From contig JBDNFC010000009.1 in assembly GCA_041690035.1 (NCBI GenBank), forward strand, positions 1-64,000: a DNA stretch of 64,000 nt, in the 5' to 3' direction. Of the stretch, positions 1-8,474 are shown piece by piece. The translations under genes were made by a program, and so were the position numbers. Source of the stretch: CALSPH01 sp041690035. GTDB lineage: Bacteria; Bacteroidota; Bacteroidia; NS11-12g; UBA955. The stretch's first letter is position 1. Each line of letters starts with the position of its first letter. The notes beneath the pieces were generated by a model. It was not told the origin of the DNA, searched no databases, and saw only the letters and a list, made by a program, of their open reading frames with translations.

Positions 1-221
1 AAAATGGCAATAAGGAAGAAGTAAGTCAGGAAAAGGCTACAAAATTATTAGACTCTTTACAAAAGTTACAGTTATTAAAACTAAATTTACTTAATGCAGC
101 TATTACCAAGTTTAAAACAGTATTGCCTGCTACAAAAATTCTAAAACTATTTATTGTAGAAAAAGAAATACATCGGCTATGTGCTCAAAAGCTAAGAGAG
201 AAAAAAGGCGAAAAAAAATAG
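1..221 (+). CDS. C-terminal part of an unrecognised protein (5' end outside window)
   Basis: An open frame runs in from the left edge (codons starting at base 3) and stops at TAG 219-221, giving about 72 residues. The segment is rich in Lys, Leu and Gln and predicted helical. The stretch TVLPATKILKLFIVEKEIHR followed by a basic tail resembles the C-termini of small Bacteroidota Spy/CpxP-like helical proteins that sit near sigma-factor genes, but this rests on the look of the tail only. It converges with the phosphoribosyltransferase gene, 17 bases separating the two stop codons. Confidence 0.5.
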   Translation, partial: NGNKEEVSQEKATKLLDSLQKLQLLKLNLLNAAITKFKTVLPATKILKLFIVEKEIHRLCAQKLREKKGEKK

Positions 222-238
222 CTACACAAAGCAAGTAA

Positions 239-727
239 TTATGTCAAGTAAAGCGATAGGTTGGCTTTATCAAAAATAATGAATTCTTGCAGAGTAGTAG
301 CAAAACTTAATCCAACAAAATCAGGTCTTATTGGGTATTTTTTGTGCTTTCTATCTGCAAGCACACAAATTTTAATATTTTGAGGGTTTATTTCTGCCAA
401 TTTTGTGAGTAAAAAAAACATCGATTTTCCCGTATTGAGAACATCATCTACTACTATAATGGGTAGATTTGGGTCAATTGCATTGCTATTTTTAACATCA
501 ATTTCATGTTCAGTCAAACCTTCAAAAACCTCAACCTTAAGACTCTTATTAAATTTTTTTATTAAATCTCTAAGTTCATTTGCCAAATAAAATCCTCGTT
601 CATTAAGTCCTAAAAATTGAATTTTTTCAAAATCGGTATGTTGCTCTAATATCTGCGCTGCAAGTCGCATTAATTTTGCACCAATCGCTTTTTCATCTAA
701 GATTATAATTTTTGCAGTTTCTTGCAT
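239..727 (-). CDS. Phosphoribosyltransferase-domain protein (PyrR-like)
   Basis: A 162-residue type I phosphoribosyltransferase fold. The PRPP-binding signature is the segment IIVVDDVLNTGKS near residues 90-102: hydrophobic strand, two Asp, then the Thr-Gly-Lys-Ser loop. Such enzymes transfer phosphoribose from PRPP to a base; PyrR-type members can also act as pyrimidine regulators. Length fits PyrR and hypoxanthine phosphoribosyltransferases, but the substrate cannot be read from the sequence. It is the last gene of the minus-strand run gapA-ffh-prfB, 50 bases after prfB. The start ATG at 727 is the only good one. Cytoplasmic. Confidence 0.8.
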   Translation of the reverse strand: MQETAKIIILDEKAIGAKLMRLAAQILEQHTDFEKIQFLGLNERGFYLANELRDLIKKFNKSLKVEVFEGLTEHEIDVKNSNAIDPNLPIIVVDDVLNTGKSMFFLLTKLAEINPQNIKICVLADRKHKKYPIRPDFVGLSFATTLQEFIIFDKANLSLYLT

Positions 728-777
728 TTTTGTTTATTTTTATTGTTTGCAAATATATAAATGTTTTTTAAAAACCA

Positions 778-1855
778 TTAATATTCCATTAAATAAGCTT
801 TAATAAAATCATCTATTTCACCATCCATCACACCCTGCACATCACTTGTTTCCTTGCCTGTGCGCACATCTTTCACCAATTTATAAGGATGAAAAACATA
901 ATTTCTAATTTGCGAACCCCATTCTATTTTCTTTTTACCAGCCTCTATAGCATCGCGCTCTTCATTTTGTTTTCTTAACTCTAACTCATACAATTGCGAT
1001 TTAAGCAGCTGCATGGCAGTATTTCTATTTTCCAGCTGACTCCTAGATTTTTGACAAACAATTACAATACCTGTAGGCTTATGGGTTATTTGCACTTTGG
1101 TTTCCACTTTATTGACATTCTGTCCTCCTGCCCCGCCAGAGCGCGATGTTTGCAGTTCTATATCTGCATCGTTTATAACAATATCTATTTCGTTATCTAT
1201 CATAGGATAAACATAAACACTTGCAAATGAAGTATGCCTTCTGGCATTGCTATCAAAAGGCGAAATGCGCACCAAACGATGGACGCCATTTTCTCCTTTT
1301 AAATAACCATAGGCTAAATTTCCACTAAATTCTAAGGCAACAGATTTTACGCCAGCTACATCACCTTGCTGTATATCTAACTCTGTGACTTTAAATCCAT
1401 TTTTTTCGCCCCACATTATATACATACGCATAAGCATCTGCGCCCAATCGCAGCTTTCTGTGCCACCTGCTCCAGCATTAATAGTTAATATGGCATCAAA
1501 TTTATCCTCAGCCCCGCTAAGCATATTTTTTAGTTCCAAATCGGCAATTTTGGTTTTTAGCAATTCAAAAGTAGATGTAATTTCAGCATCCACCAGCTCA
1601 CCCTCTGCTTTGTAGTCAATTAATATGGCAAGTTCTTGCACAAGGGTATCACAATCTTGATACGCATTTGTCCAAAACTTTTTTTCATTAATTTTTTTTA
1701 AATGTGTTTCTGCAAGTTTTGGATCGTCCCAGAAACTAGGGTCTAATGAGTGTTGTTCTTCTAGCGCAATATGAGCTAACTTCTCATCAACGTCAAAGGT
1801 ACCTCCTCAAAGCCCCAACCCTGGCTAACAAGTCTTTAAATTCTTCGTTGGTCAT
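778..1855 (-). CDS. prfB: Peptide chain release factor 2, with programmed +1 frameshift
   Basis: RF2 recognises UAA and UGA and releases the finished peptide. The gene is in two frames. ATG 1855 opens a 20-codon leader ending CTT TGA (TGA at 1795-1793); moving forward one base at CTT T continues as Asp-Val-Asp-Glu and reads 338 further codons to TAA at 778, total 358 residues, normal for RF2. The stop-recognition tripeptide SPF is at about 198-200 and the catalytic GGQ at about 243-245. A start inside the second frame (for example 1641) would lose the N-terminal domain. It lies 28 bases after ffh in the gapA-ffh-prfB run. Regulation is autogenous: low RF2 makes the ribosome pause at UGA and shift. 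Confidence 0.95.
1793..1807 (-). promoter_or_regulatory. prfB programmed +1 frameshift signal
   Basis: On the minus strand the bases read AGGAGG TAC CTT TGA, followed by C. The internal Shine-Dalgarno-like AGGAGG (1807-1802) is three bases upstream of the slippery CTT (1798-1796) and the in-frame TGA (1795-1793). Spacing and order match the classical bacterial RF2 site (AGGGGG TAT CTT TGA C in E. coli). Confidence 0.95.
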
Positions 1856-1883
1856 TTTATTTTACTTTTTAATACTGTTAATC

Positions 1884-3194
1884 TTAACCCTTTAATAATT
1901 TTGATAAATTTGCACCATTCATCATTTTCATCATTTTTCGCATATCTGTAAATTGTTTTAATAATTTATTTACTTCTTGTATATTGGTGCCGCTTCCTTT
2001 TGCAATTCTAGCTCTTCTGTTGCCGTTAATAATATCAGGATTTTGTCTTTCTTTAAGTGTCATAGCTTGAATAATGGCCTCTATTGCTTTAAAAGAATCA
2101 TTATCCACATCAAGTTGTTTCAGTTTATTTCCAATGCCTGGAATCATACCCATTAAGTCTTTGATATTTCCCATTTTCTTAATTTGTTGCAATTGGCTTA
2201 AAAAATCATCAAAATCAAACTTGTTCTTGGCTATTTTTTTACGAATCTTATTTGCCTCATCTTCATCAAAATTAAGTTGAGCACGCTCCACAAGCGAAAC
2301 AACATCGCCCATACCCAATATTCTGCTTGCCATCCTTTCGGGATAAAAAACATCAAGGGCATCCATTTTTTCTCCATTGCTTACAAATTTTATAGGCTTG
2401 TTTACAACATTTTTTATAGATAAGGCAGCACCGCCTCGCGTATCGCCATCTAACTTGCTTAATACCACACCAGTGATATTAAGTGTTTTATTAAAGTTTT
2501 CTGCAGTTATTACAGCGTCTTGCCCAGTCATTGCATCCACTACAAGCAATATTTCTGATGGATTGATGGCATTTTTGATTCCTGCAATTTCTTGCATCAT
2601 TTGCTCATCTATACTCAGCCTGCCAGCGGTATCTATAATAACAATAGGCAAGCCCATTTTTTTCGCATATGCTACGGCATTTTCAGCTATTTTTATTGGG
2701 TTTTTATTTTCAAGTTCTGCAAACACCTCTACCCCTACTTGAGCTGCTAATGTTTGTAATTGATTAATTGCAGCTGGCCTATAAACATCGCATGCAGCTA
2801 CAAGAGGTCTTTGTCCTTTAGATAAAAAATGCTTAGCCAATTTGCCTGTAAAGGTGGTTTTTCCGCTACCTTGCAAGCCTGCAATTAAAACAACAGATGG
2901 GTTACCTGTAAGATTTAATCCTTTTGACTCACCACCTAAAAGTGCGGTAAGTTCATCATTTACAATTTTAGTAAATAACTGACCTGGGCTAACGGATGTA
3001 AGCACATTTTGGCCTAATGCTTTTTCCTTTACAATATCTGTAAACTCTTTAGCTATTTTATAATTTACGTCAGCATCTAATAATGCTCGCCTAATTTCTT
3101 TTGTTGTTTCTGCAACATTTATTTCAGAAATTCTGCCTTGACCCTTAAGATTTTTAAAGGCTGACTCCAGTTTTTTACTTAAATCTTCAAACAT
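1884..3194 (-). CDS. ffh: Signal recognition particle GTPase Ffh (SRP54)
   Basis: 436 residues with the full Ffh layout: N-terminal helical bundle (1 to about 90), GTPase G domain with P-loop GLQGSGKTT near 108-116, the DTAGR motif near 188-192, and a C-terminal M domain ending in a Met-rich stretch (MRKMMKMM) that binds signal peptides and 4.5S RNA. It delivers nascent membrane proteins to FtsY and the Sec translocon. Located between gapA (66 bases upstream) and prfB (28 bases downstream), probably co-transcribed. No 4.5S RNA gene was recognised nearby. Confidence 0.97.
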   Translation of the reverse strand: MFEDLSKKLESAFKNLKGQGRISEINVAETTKEIRRALLDADVNYKIAKEFTDIVKEKALGQNVLTSVSPGQLFTKIVNDELTALLGGESKGLNLTGNPSVVLIAGLQGSGKTTFTGKLAKHFLSKGQRPLVAACDVYRPAAINQLQTLAAQVGVEVFAELENKNPIKIAENAVAYAKKMGLPIVIIDTAGRLSIDEQMMQEIAGIKNAINPSEILLVVDAMTGQDAVITAENFNKTLNITGVVLSKLDGDTRGGAALSIKNVVNKPIKFVSNGEKMDALDVFYPERMASRILGMGDVVSLVERAQLNFDEDEANKIRKKIAKNKFDFDDFLSQLQQIKKMGNIKDLMGMIPGIGNKLKQLDVDNDSFKAIEAIIQAMTLKERQNPDIINGNRRARIAKGSGTNIQEVNKLLKQFTDMRKMMKMMNGANLSKLLKG

Positions 3195-3260
3195 GCTTAG
3201 ATTTTCAGGGGTTATTAAAAAAGGTTTATTCTATGTTTAAAAAACTATTATAAGCGCATG

Positions 3261-4247
3261 TTATTTGCCCAATAATATCATCAAATCTGCTACCCTATTA
3301 GAATAACCTGACTCATTATCATACCAGCCAACTATTTTTACAGTATTACCAATAACTTGGGTAGAAAGGCTGTCAAAAATATTTGAATGCTCATTGCCAA
3401 CAATATCTATAGAAACAATAGGATCTTCAGTATATTCTAAAATGCCTTTCATTGCACCTTGAGAAACTTCTTTAAACTTAGCATTAATTTCTGCAACAGT
3501 GGCAGGTTTTTTTAAATTTACTGTAAAATCTGTTACAGAACCATTGGGTATTGGCACTCTCATTGCATTTCCATTTAATTTTCCTTGCAAATGAGGCATT
3601 ACTAATCCTACTGCTTTTGCTGCACCTGTTGAAGTAGGCACTATGCTATAGGCAGCAGCCCTTGCCCTGCGAAGATCTTTGTGCGGTGCATCCAATAAAT
3701 TTTGGTCGGATGTGTAGGCATGTATTGTGGTCATAAATCCATTTTCAATACCCCAATTGTCATCCAAAATTTTAGCCATTGGTGCTAAACAATTTGTGGT
3801 ACAAGAGGCGTTTGAAACTACTTGCTCCGAACCATCCAAAATACCTTCATTTACACCCAAAACAATCGTCTTTAAATCACCCGTTCCTGGCGCAGATATT
3901 ACCACTTTTCTAGCCCCAGCAGTAATGTGCATCATGGCTTTATCCTTATCGGTAAACCTTCCTGTAGATTCTAATACCACATCAATACCCATGCTGCTCC
4001 ATGGCAACTTTTCTGGATTTGGCTCTGCCAAAGCATGAATTTTTTTACCATTTACGATTAAAGAAGCGTCATCATAATCTACAGTTCCTTTAAATTTGCC
4101 ATGCACAGAATCATATTTAAGAAGGTGGGCCAATGTCTTATTATCTGTTAAATCATTAATAGCTACTACATCTATTCCTTTTTCTAAAAGCACTTTAAAA
4201 GCTAGTCTTCCGATACGTCCAAATCCATTAATTGCTACTTTTGTCAT
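3261..4247 (-). CDS. gapA: Glyceraldehyde-3-phosphate dehydrogenase, type I
   Basis: 328 residues, typical length. N-terminal NAD-binding Rossmann start VAINGFGRIGR, catalytic Cys in SCTTNCLAP (about residue 150), and the substrate-binding STGAAKA segment near 205-211. Catalyses oxidative phosphorylation of glyceraldehyde-3-phosphate in glycolysis, or the reverse in gluconeogenesis. It is the first gene of the minus-strand run with ffh, prfB and a phosphoribosyltransferase, and is divergent from the serine palmitoyltransferase gene across a 149-bp promoter region. Cytoplasmic, homotetrameric in the family. Confidence 0.97.
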   Translation of the reverse strand: MTKVAINGFGRIGRLAFKVLLEKGIDVVAINDLTDNKTLAHLLKYDSVHGKFKGTVDYDDASLIVNGKKIHALAEPNPEKLPWSSMGIDVVLESTGRFTDKDKAMMHITAGARKVVISAPGTGDLKTIVLGVNEGILDGSEQVVSNASCTTNCLAPMAKILDDNWGIENGFMTTIHAYTSDQNLLDAPHKDLRRARAAAYSIVPTSTGAAKAVGLVMPHLQGKLNGNAMRVPIPNGSVTDFTVNLKKPATVAEINAKFKEVSQGAMKGILEYTEDPIVSIDIVGNEHSNIFDSLSTQVIGNTVKIVGWYDNESGYSNRVADLMILLGK

Positions 4248-4287
4248 ATTATTTTAAGTTTATTTTTAAATATTAATTTAAGTGATG

Positions 4288-4295
4288 CAAAGGTA
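4288..4295 (-). promoter_or_regulatory. Probable -7 promoter element of gapA
   Basis: Minus-strand TACCTTTG matches the Bacteroidota -7 consensus TAnnTTTG and lies 41 bases before the gapA ATG. I see no well-placed -33 TTTG; the nearest TTTG, at 4322-4325, is 26 bases away. Confidence 0.5.
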
Positions 4296-4367
4296 GTAAA
4301 AAATGGGTGAAATTTATTGCCCAAAGTATTTAAAGATAAATCAATTTTTAAAAATATCAAAATTACT

Positions 4368-4375
4368 TACATTTG
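4368..4375 (+). promoter_or_regulatory. Probable -7 promoter element of the serine palmitoyltransferase gene
   Basis: TACATTTG followed by CA fits TAnnTTTG and predicts transcription from about 4382, 15 bases before the ATG at 4397. The -33 region is only a T-run. Confidence 0.5.
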
Positions 4376-4396
4376 CAGCCATTATTGAGATAATTT

Positions 4397-5650
4397 ATGA
4401 GCGATATTTTTGAAAAAATAGAGAAAAACTTAGGACCAATTGGAATTTTTAGCAAAGTAGCACACGGTTACTACACCTTTCCAAAACTAGAGGGTGAAAT
4501 AGGCCCAAGAATGTTGTTTATGGGCAGAGAAAAGTTAAACTGGAGTTTGAATAATTATTTAGGTTTAGCAAATCATCCAGAAGTGCGAAAAGCAGATATG
4601 GAGGCTGCCAGAGATTATGGATGTGCCTATCCGATGGGCGCAAGAATGATGAGCGGAAATAGCTCATATCATGAACAACTTGAGCAAGAATTAGCAGATT
4701 TTGTAAAAAAACCAGATTCAATCTTATTAAACTTTGGATATCAAGGAGTAGTATCTGCAATAGACGCCTTAGTAGATAGACATGATGTGATTGTATATGA
4801 TGCTGAATCACATGCGTGCATTATAGATGGTGTTAGACTGCATTCTGGAAAAAGATATGTTTACAAACACAATGACATTGAAAGCCTAGAATTACAATTG
4901 CAAAGGGCGAGCAATTTAGTAGACCCAAGCTTGGGTGGTATTTTGGTAATAACTGAAGGTGTTTTTGGAATGAGCGGTTCTCAAGGAAAGTTAAAAGAAG
5001 TAATTGCACTTAAAGAAAAATACAACTTTAGATTGTTTGTAGATGATGCGCATGGTTTTGGCACCATGGGAGAAACGGGAGCAGGCACCGGAGAAGAACA
5101 AAATTGCCAAGATGGCATAGATGTTTATTTTTCTACATTTGCAAAAAGCATGGCGAGCATCGGTGCATTTATTGCAAGCACACCAGAGGTTATTAACTTT
5201 TTGAGGTACAACATGCGCTCTCAAATTTTCGCAAAATCATTGCCAATGATTCTTGTAAAAGGTGCATTAAAAAGATTAGAAATGTTGCGCGAAAATCCAG
5301 AACACAAAGCTAAATTATGGAGAATCGTAAATGCTTTGCAAAATGATTTAAAAAGTGCTGGTTTTAATATTGGCATTACTACTACTCCAGTTACACCAGT
5401 AATTTTAAACGCTTCTGTTCCAGAGGCTGCGAATCTTACTTACGACCTTAGAGAAAATTATAACATTTTTTGTTCTATTGTAATGTATCCGGTAATTCCA
5501 AAAGGCTTAATAATACTAAGGCTTATACCCACAGCTATGCATACATTGGATGATGTAAAAGAAACCATTAGTGCATTCAATGCAATAAAAGCAAAACTAG
5601 AAGCTGGAGAATATGCAGCAGAAAAAATTGCAAATGTAGCTGTTAGTTAA
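4397..5650 (+). CDS. spt: Serine palmitoyltransferase-type alpha-oxoamine synthase
   Basis: 417 residues, PLP-dependent class II aminotransferase fold. It carries the family residues: His in ESHACI stacking on PLP (about 138), Asp in VDDAHGFG (about 219), and the Schiff-base Lys in STFAKSMASIG (about 250). The long N-terminus and overall pattern fit bacterial serine palmitoyltransferase, which condenses L-serine with palmitoyl-CoA in the first step of sphingolipid synthesis, a hallmark of many Bacteroidota. A closely related enzyme uses cysteate to make sulfonolipid bases, which sequence reading alone cannot exclude; a phosphosulfolactate synthase lies at 62738. Glycine C-acetyltransferase is a less likely alternative. 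Followed after 18 bases by a helix-hairpin-helix gene. Confidence 0.85.
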   Translation: MSDIFEKIEKNLGPIGIFSKVAHGYYTFPKLEGEIGPRMLFMGREKLNWSLNNYLGLANHPEVRKADMEAARDYGCAYPMGARMMSGNSSYHEQLEQELADFVKKPDSILLNFGYQGVVSAIDALVDRHDVIVYDAESHACIIDGVRLHSGKRYVYKHNDIESLELQLQRASNLVDPSLGGILVITEGVFGMSGSQGKLKEVIALKEKYNFRLFVDDAHGFGTMGETGAGTGEEQNCQDGIDVYFSTFAKSMASIGAFIASTPEVINFLRYNMRSQIFAKSLPMILVKGALKRLEMLRENPEHKAKLWRIVNALQNDLKSAGFNIGITTTPVTPVILNASVPEAANLTYDLRENYNIFCSIVMYPVIPKGLIILRLIPTAMHTLDDVKETISAFNAIKAKLEAGEYAAEKIANVAVS

Positions 5651-5668
5651 TCTTTAGCTCGTAAAATA

Positions 5669-6565
5669 ATGCGGCCAAAAAAAACCTCATTTAAATGGCA
5701 AAACTGGCTGTATTTTAACAATGCAGAAAAAAAAGCTACCTTAATTTTACTATTGCTTTGTATAATTTTATGTATTTTTCCTTTTTGTTATCAATGGCTT
5801 TTCAAACCAAACTTTAATCTAAAAATAGATCATGTATTGGTGAATCAATTGGCAAAAAACCCAATGCCTAGCCAAGTAGATGATGAAAGGCCTATTTATG
5901 AAGAAATATACAGCGGCAAAAAAATTGATATCAATGAAGCTACTTGGATAGATTTGACAAAAAGCGGAATAGATAAACGTATGGCTAGTAAAATTATTAA
6001 TTATAGAAAAGCCATCGGAGGGTTTACAGATAGAAATCAAATCTTTAAAACTTATGGCATTACAGCTTCACAAATTTCTCAACTAGAAGCAAAATTTATT
6101 TTACCAGAAAAAGCAGTTACTCAAAATAGCGATCAAAAAAGCAAAGTAAAATCTTTAAAAGTTAAAGCGCTCATAGAAATAAACGATTCTGATAGTGCTG
6201 CATTAACCACAATAAAAGGTATTGGGCCTGCATTTGCAAGCAGAATTATAAGGTATAGAAACAATTTAGGAGGATATCAAAACATGGCTCAATTAAAAGA
6301 AATTTATGGCATGGCCGACTCTATTTATGATAAAATAAGCTCACAAATGAGCTGCAATGGAATTATAAAAAAAATAGAAATCAATAAATTACCTGCCGAT
6401 TTTTACCTAAAACACCCCTATTTGCCAAGTAAAAAAGCATATTTATTAAAAAATTATCAAAAACAACACGCTGTAATACCAAATGCTGCATCATTTAAAA
6501 TGGCTTGCATGCTAGATCAAGAAAGTTTAGACAAGCTTTTGCCCTATTTGGATTTTAATTATTAA
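5669..6565 (+). CDS. Membrane-anchored helix-hairpin-helix protein (ComEA-like)
   Basis: 298 residues. A single membrane helix near residues 24-45 (ATLILLLLCIILCIFPF) follows a short basic N-terminus. At least two helix-hairpin-helix modules follow: about residues 72-112 (IDINEATWIDLTKSGI...KIINYRKAIGGF) and 168-208 (IEINDSDSAALTTIKGIGPA...IIRYRNNLGGY). Each has the hairpin Gly and the R-Y/N-R segment typical of ComEA, which binds DNA without sequence preference. A third, weaker repeat may lie at about 228-280. A role in DNA uptake is inferred from the ComEA resemblance; no other competence genes are adjacent. Confidence 0.8.
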   Translation: MRPKKTSFKWQNWLYFNNAEKKATLILLLLCIILCIFPFCYQWLFKPNFNLKIDHVLVNQLAKNPMPSQVDDERPIYEEIYSGKKIDINEATWIDLTKSGIDKRMASKIINYRKAIGGFTDRNQIFKTYGITASQISQLEAKFILPEKAVTQNSDQKSKVKSLKVKALIEINDSDSAALTTIKGIGPAFASRIIRYRNNLGGYQNMAQLKEIYGMADSIYDKISSQMSCNGIIKKIEINKLPADFYLKHPYLPSKKAYLLKNYQKQHAVIPNAASFKMACMLDQESLDKLLPYLDFNY

Positions 6566-6616
6566 CAATTTAATAATTTTGAGTTTATTTTTACCTTAAT
6601 TTGTTGTCGTCTTTTC

Positions 6617-6645
6617 GCAACATAATATTAACAAAAAAATAACAT
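6617..6645 (+). promoter_or_regulatory. Pho-box-like direct repeats before the response-regulator gene
   Basis: Three 7-bp units with an 11-bp period: GCAACAT (6617), TTAACAA (6628), ATAACAT (6639). The last unit runs into the ATG at 6644. This is the geometry bound by PhoB/PhoP-type regulators; a near-identical set lies at 8378-8406. The position at the start codon suggests autoregulation. Confidence 0.55.
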
Positions 6646-7333
6646 GTCAGAAAACACAGAAATTAAGTATAAAATATTAATAGTAGACGATGATGATGAT
6701 ATCCTAGATTTCATATCATACAATCTGCACAAAAACGGCTATCAAGTAGAAGAAGCTAGAAATGGATTGCAGGCTTGTGAAATGGCCAAAAAGTTTAAAC
6801 CAAACCTTATATTAATGGATGTGATGATGCCAGAAATGGATGGAATTACAGCATGTAAAAGAATTAAAAGCGACCCAAAACTAAATAAAATTTCTATTGT
6901 ATTTTTAACTGCCAGAGGCGAAGAAATTTCTGAACTTGAAGGTTTTGAAGCTGGTGCAGACGATTATATAGTAAAACCATTAAAACCAAAAATTTTATTG
7001 TCTAGAATAAAAGCTATTTTGAGCCGTGCAAATGGAAATGAAAAAGCGCAATCTATAGAAGTTAATGGATTAAAAATAGATAAAGAAACATACTTAGTTA
7101 CATATCTAAATAAATCTCATGTTTTACCTAAAAAAGAATTTGAACTCCTATTTCTGCTTGCTGGTAAACCAGGCAAGGTATTTACAAGAGAAAATATACT
7201 TGCAGATGTTTGGGGAACCGATGTTTTTGTTGTAGATAGAACTATAGATGTGCATATTAGAAAAATTAGAGAAAAGCTTGGTGATAATATTATTGCAACC
7301 ATAAAAGGTGTAGGGTATAAATTTGAAATATGA
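6644..7333 (+). CDS. OmpR/PhoB-family response regulator
   Basis: 229 residues. Receiver domain 8-125 with the acidic pocket at Asp15-Asp16, phospho-acceptor Asp59 (LMDVMMPEMDG) and Lys in YIVKPL (about 111). C-terminal winged-helix DNA-binding domain about 133-229 with VDRTIDVHIRKIREKLG, the recognition-helix segment of OmpR/PhoB proteins. The 3' end overlaps the downstream kinase by 4 bases (ATGA), so the two are translationally coupled. The Pho-box-like repeats at its own start and ahead of the TonB receptor, and the PhoR-like partner, make a PhoB role likely but unproven; target genes such as pst are not in the window. Confidence 0.9.
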   Translation: MSENTEIKYKILIVDDDDDILDFISYNLHKNGYQVEEARNGLQACEMAKKFKPNLILMDVMMPEMDGITACKRIKSDPKLNKISIVFLTARGEEISELEGFEAGADDYIVKPLKPKILLSRIKAILSRANGNEKAQSIEVNGLKIDKETYLVTYLNKSHVLPKKEFELLFLLAGKPGKVFTRENILADVWGTDVFVVDRTIDVHIRKIREKLGDNIIATIKGVGYKFEI

Positions 7334-8364
7334 CCAAAAATTTAACACCATTCCAAATATCAATATCATGGGCGCTAATATTTAGCAATATTTTGGCCAT
7401 TTTATTGTTTTTTGGGGGTGCTAATTGGTTATTTATTATTTTTTCATCACTCATTTTTGCGCTTATCACGTTTATAATCACATTTATAACAATCCAAAAT
7501 TTTATATATAATAAAATAAAACTAATTTATAAAAACATTCATCAATTTAAAATTAAAGGAAAGGATAAGCCAAAAGTGAATATTTTTTCGAGCATAGATC
7601 CTTTGATAAAAGTAAATGAAGATGTACAAAAATGGGCTATTGCACAAGATAATAGAATAACTATTTTACAAAATCAAGAAGCATTTAGAAAAGAATTTTT
7701 AGCTAATGTAAGCCATGAATTAAAAACCCCTATTTTTAGCATACAAGGCTATATTCATACGCTGCTAGATGGCGCATTAGAAGATTCAACAGTAAACAGA
7801 AAATTTTTAGAAAATGCAGCAAAAAATACAGATAGATTGCAAATACTAGTAGAGGGGCTTATGTCTATTAATAAATTGGAAACTGGCGATTTTGCTATTG
7901 ACCCCATAAAATTTGATATCCACAACGTGTTTAAAGAAGTCTGCGAAAATTTAGAAATAATTATTGAACAAAAAAAGACCAAAATCAATTTTAAAGAAGG
8001 CAGTAATAAGACACAAATGGTACTTGCAGATAAAGAAGGTATAAGGCAAGTGCTTACTAATTTAATCACAAATAGTGTTAAGTATGGCAAATTTAAGGGC
8101 ACTACTTCCATAGCATTTTATGAAATGGGTAATCAATTACTGACAGAAATTACTGACAATGGAGAGGGCATAAACCAAGAGGATATTCCTAGACTTTTTG
8201 AGCGATTTTATAGGGTAGAAAAAAGTAGAAGTAGAGAAATGGGAGGAACAGGATTAGGTCTTTCGATCGTTAAACACATTTTAGAAGCACACCATCAAAC
8301 CATTAATGTGCGAAGCACAATTGGATTAGGAACCACCTTTGGGTTCACTTTGAGCAAGGGTTGA
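7330..8364 (+). CDS. Sensor histidine kinase, PhoR-like
   Basis: 344 residues. Two membrane helices near 10-30 and 33-55 with almost no periplasmic loop, so it probably senses through a partner or inside the membrane, as PhoR does. Then the dimerisation/phosphoacceptor H-box NVSHELKTPIFS with His129, and a HATPase domain with N-box (ITNSVKYG), G1 (DNGEGI) and G2 (GGTGLGLSIV). It phosphorylates the upstream response regulator, which it overlaps by 4 bases. No PAS domain is evident between membrane and H-box, unlike E. coli PhoR. Confidence 0.9.
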   Translation: MTKNLTPFQISISWALIFSNILAILLFFGGANWLFIIFSSLIFALITFIITFITIQNFIYNKIKLIYKNIHQFKIKGKDKPKVNIFSSIDPLIKVNEDVQKWAIAQDNRITILQNQEAFRKEFLANVSHELKTPIFSIQGYIHTLLDGALEDSTVNRKFLENAAKNTDRLQILVEGLMSINKLETGDFAIDPIKFDIHNVFKEVCENLEIIIEQKKTKINFKEGSNKTQMVLADKEGIRQVLTNLITNSVKYGKFKGTTSIAFYEMGNQLLTEITDNGEGINQEDIPRLFERFYRVEKSRSREMGGTGLGLSIVKHILEAHHQTINVRSTIGLGTTFGFTLSKG

Positions 8365-8377
8365 TAAAATGGCTTTA

Positions 8378-8406
8378 TTAACATTAGCTTAACATTAAAA
8401 TAACAT
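8378..8406 (+). promoter_or_regulatory. Pho-box-like triple direct repeat upstream of the TonB receptor
   Basis: TTAACAT (8378), TTAACAT (8389) and ATAACAT (8400): three units at an exact 11-bp period with 4-bp spacers. Same geometry as the repeats at 6617-6645. The predicted -7 element of the receptor lies 42 bases downstream and lacks a -33 element, as expected for an activator-dependent promoter. Confidence 0.6.
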
Positions 8407-8447
8407 AAGTATAATTGCTTATTCTGCAAGGGAAAATATGCATATCC

Positions 8448-8455
8448 TACCTTTG
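8448..8455 (+). promoter_or_regulatory. -7 promoter element of the TonB receptor gene
   Basis: TACCTTTG followed by CA, 20 bases before ATG 8475. It shows that an upstream in-frame start at 8415 cannot be used, because it would lie ahead of the transcript. Confidence 0.6.
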
Positions 8456-8474
8456 CAGCAAACTATATTTAAAA

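Noticed and set aside
1641..1855. prfB as a truncated gene starting at 1641
   Set aside because: The upstream leader, slippery site and continuous second frame show the programmed frameshift.
8415..8474. Longer N-terminus for the TonB receptor
   Set aside because: It would start ahead of the -7 element at 8448-8455 and spoil the signal peptide.
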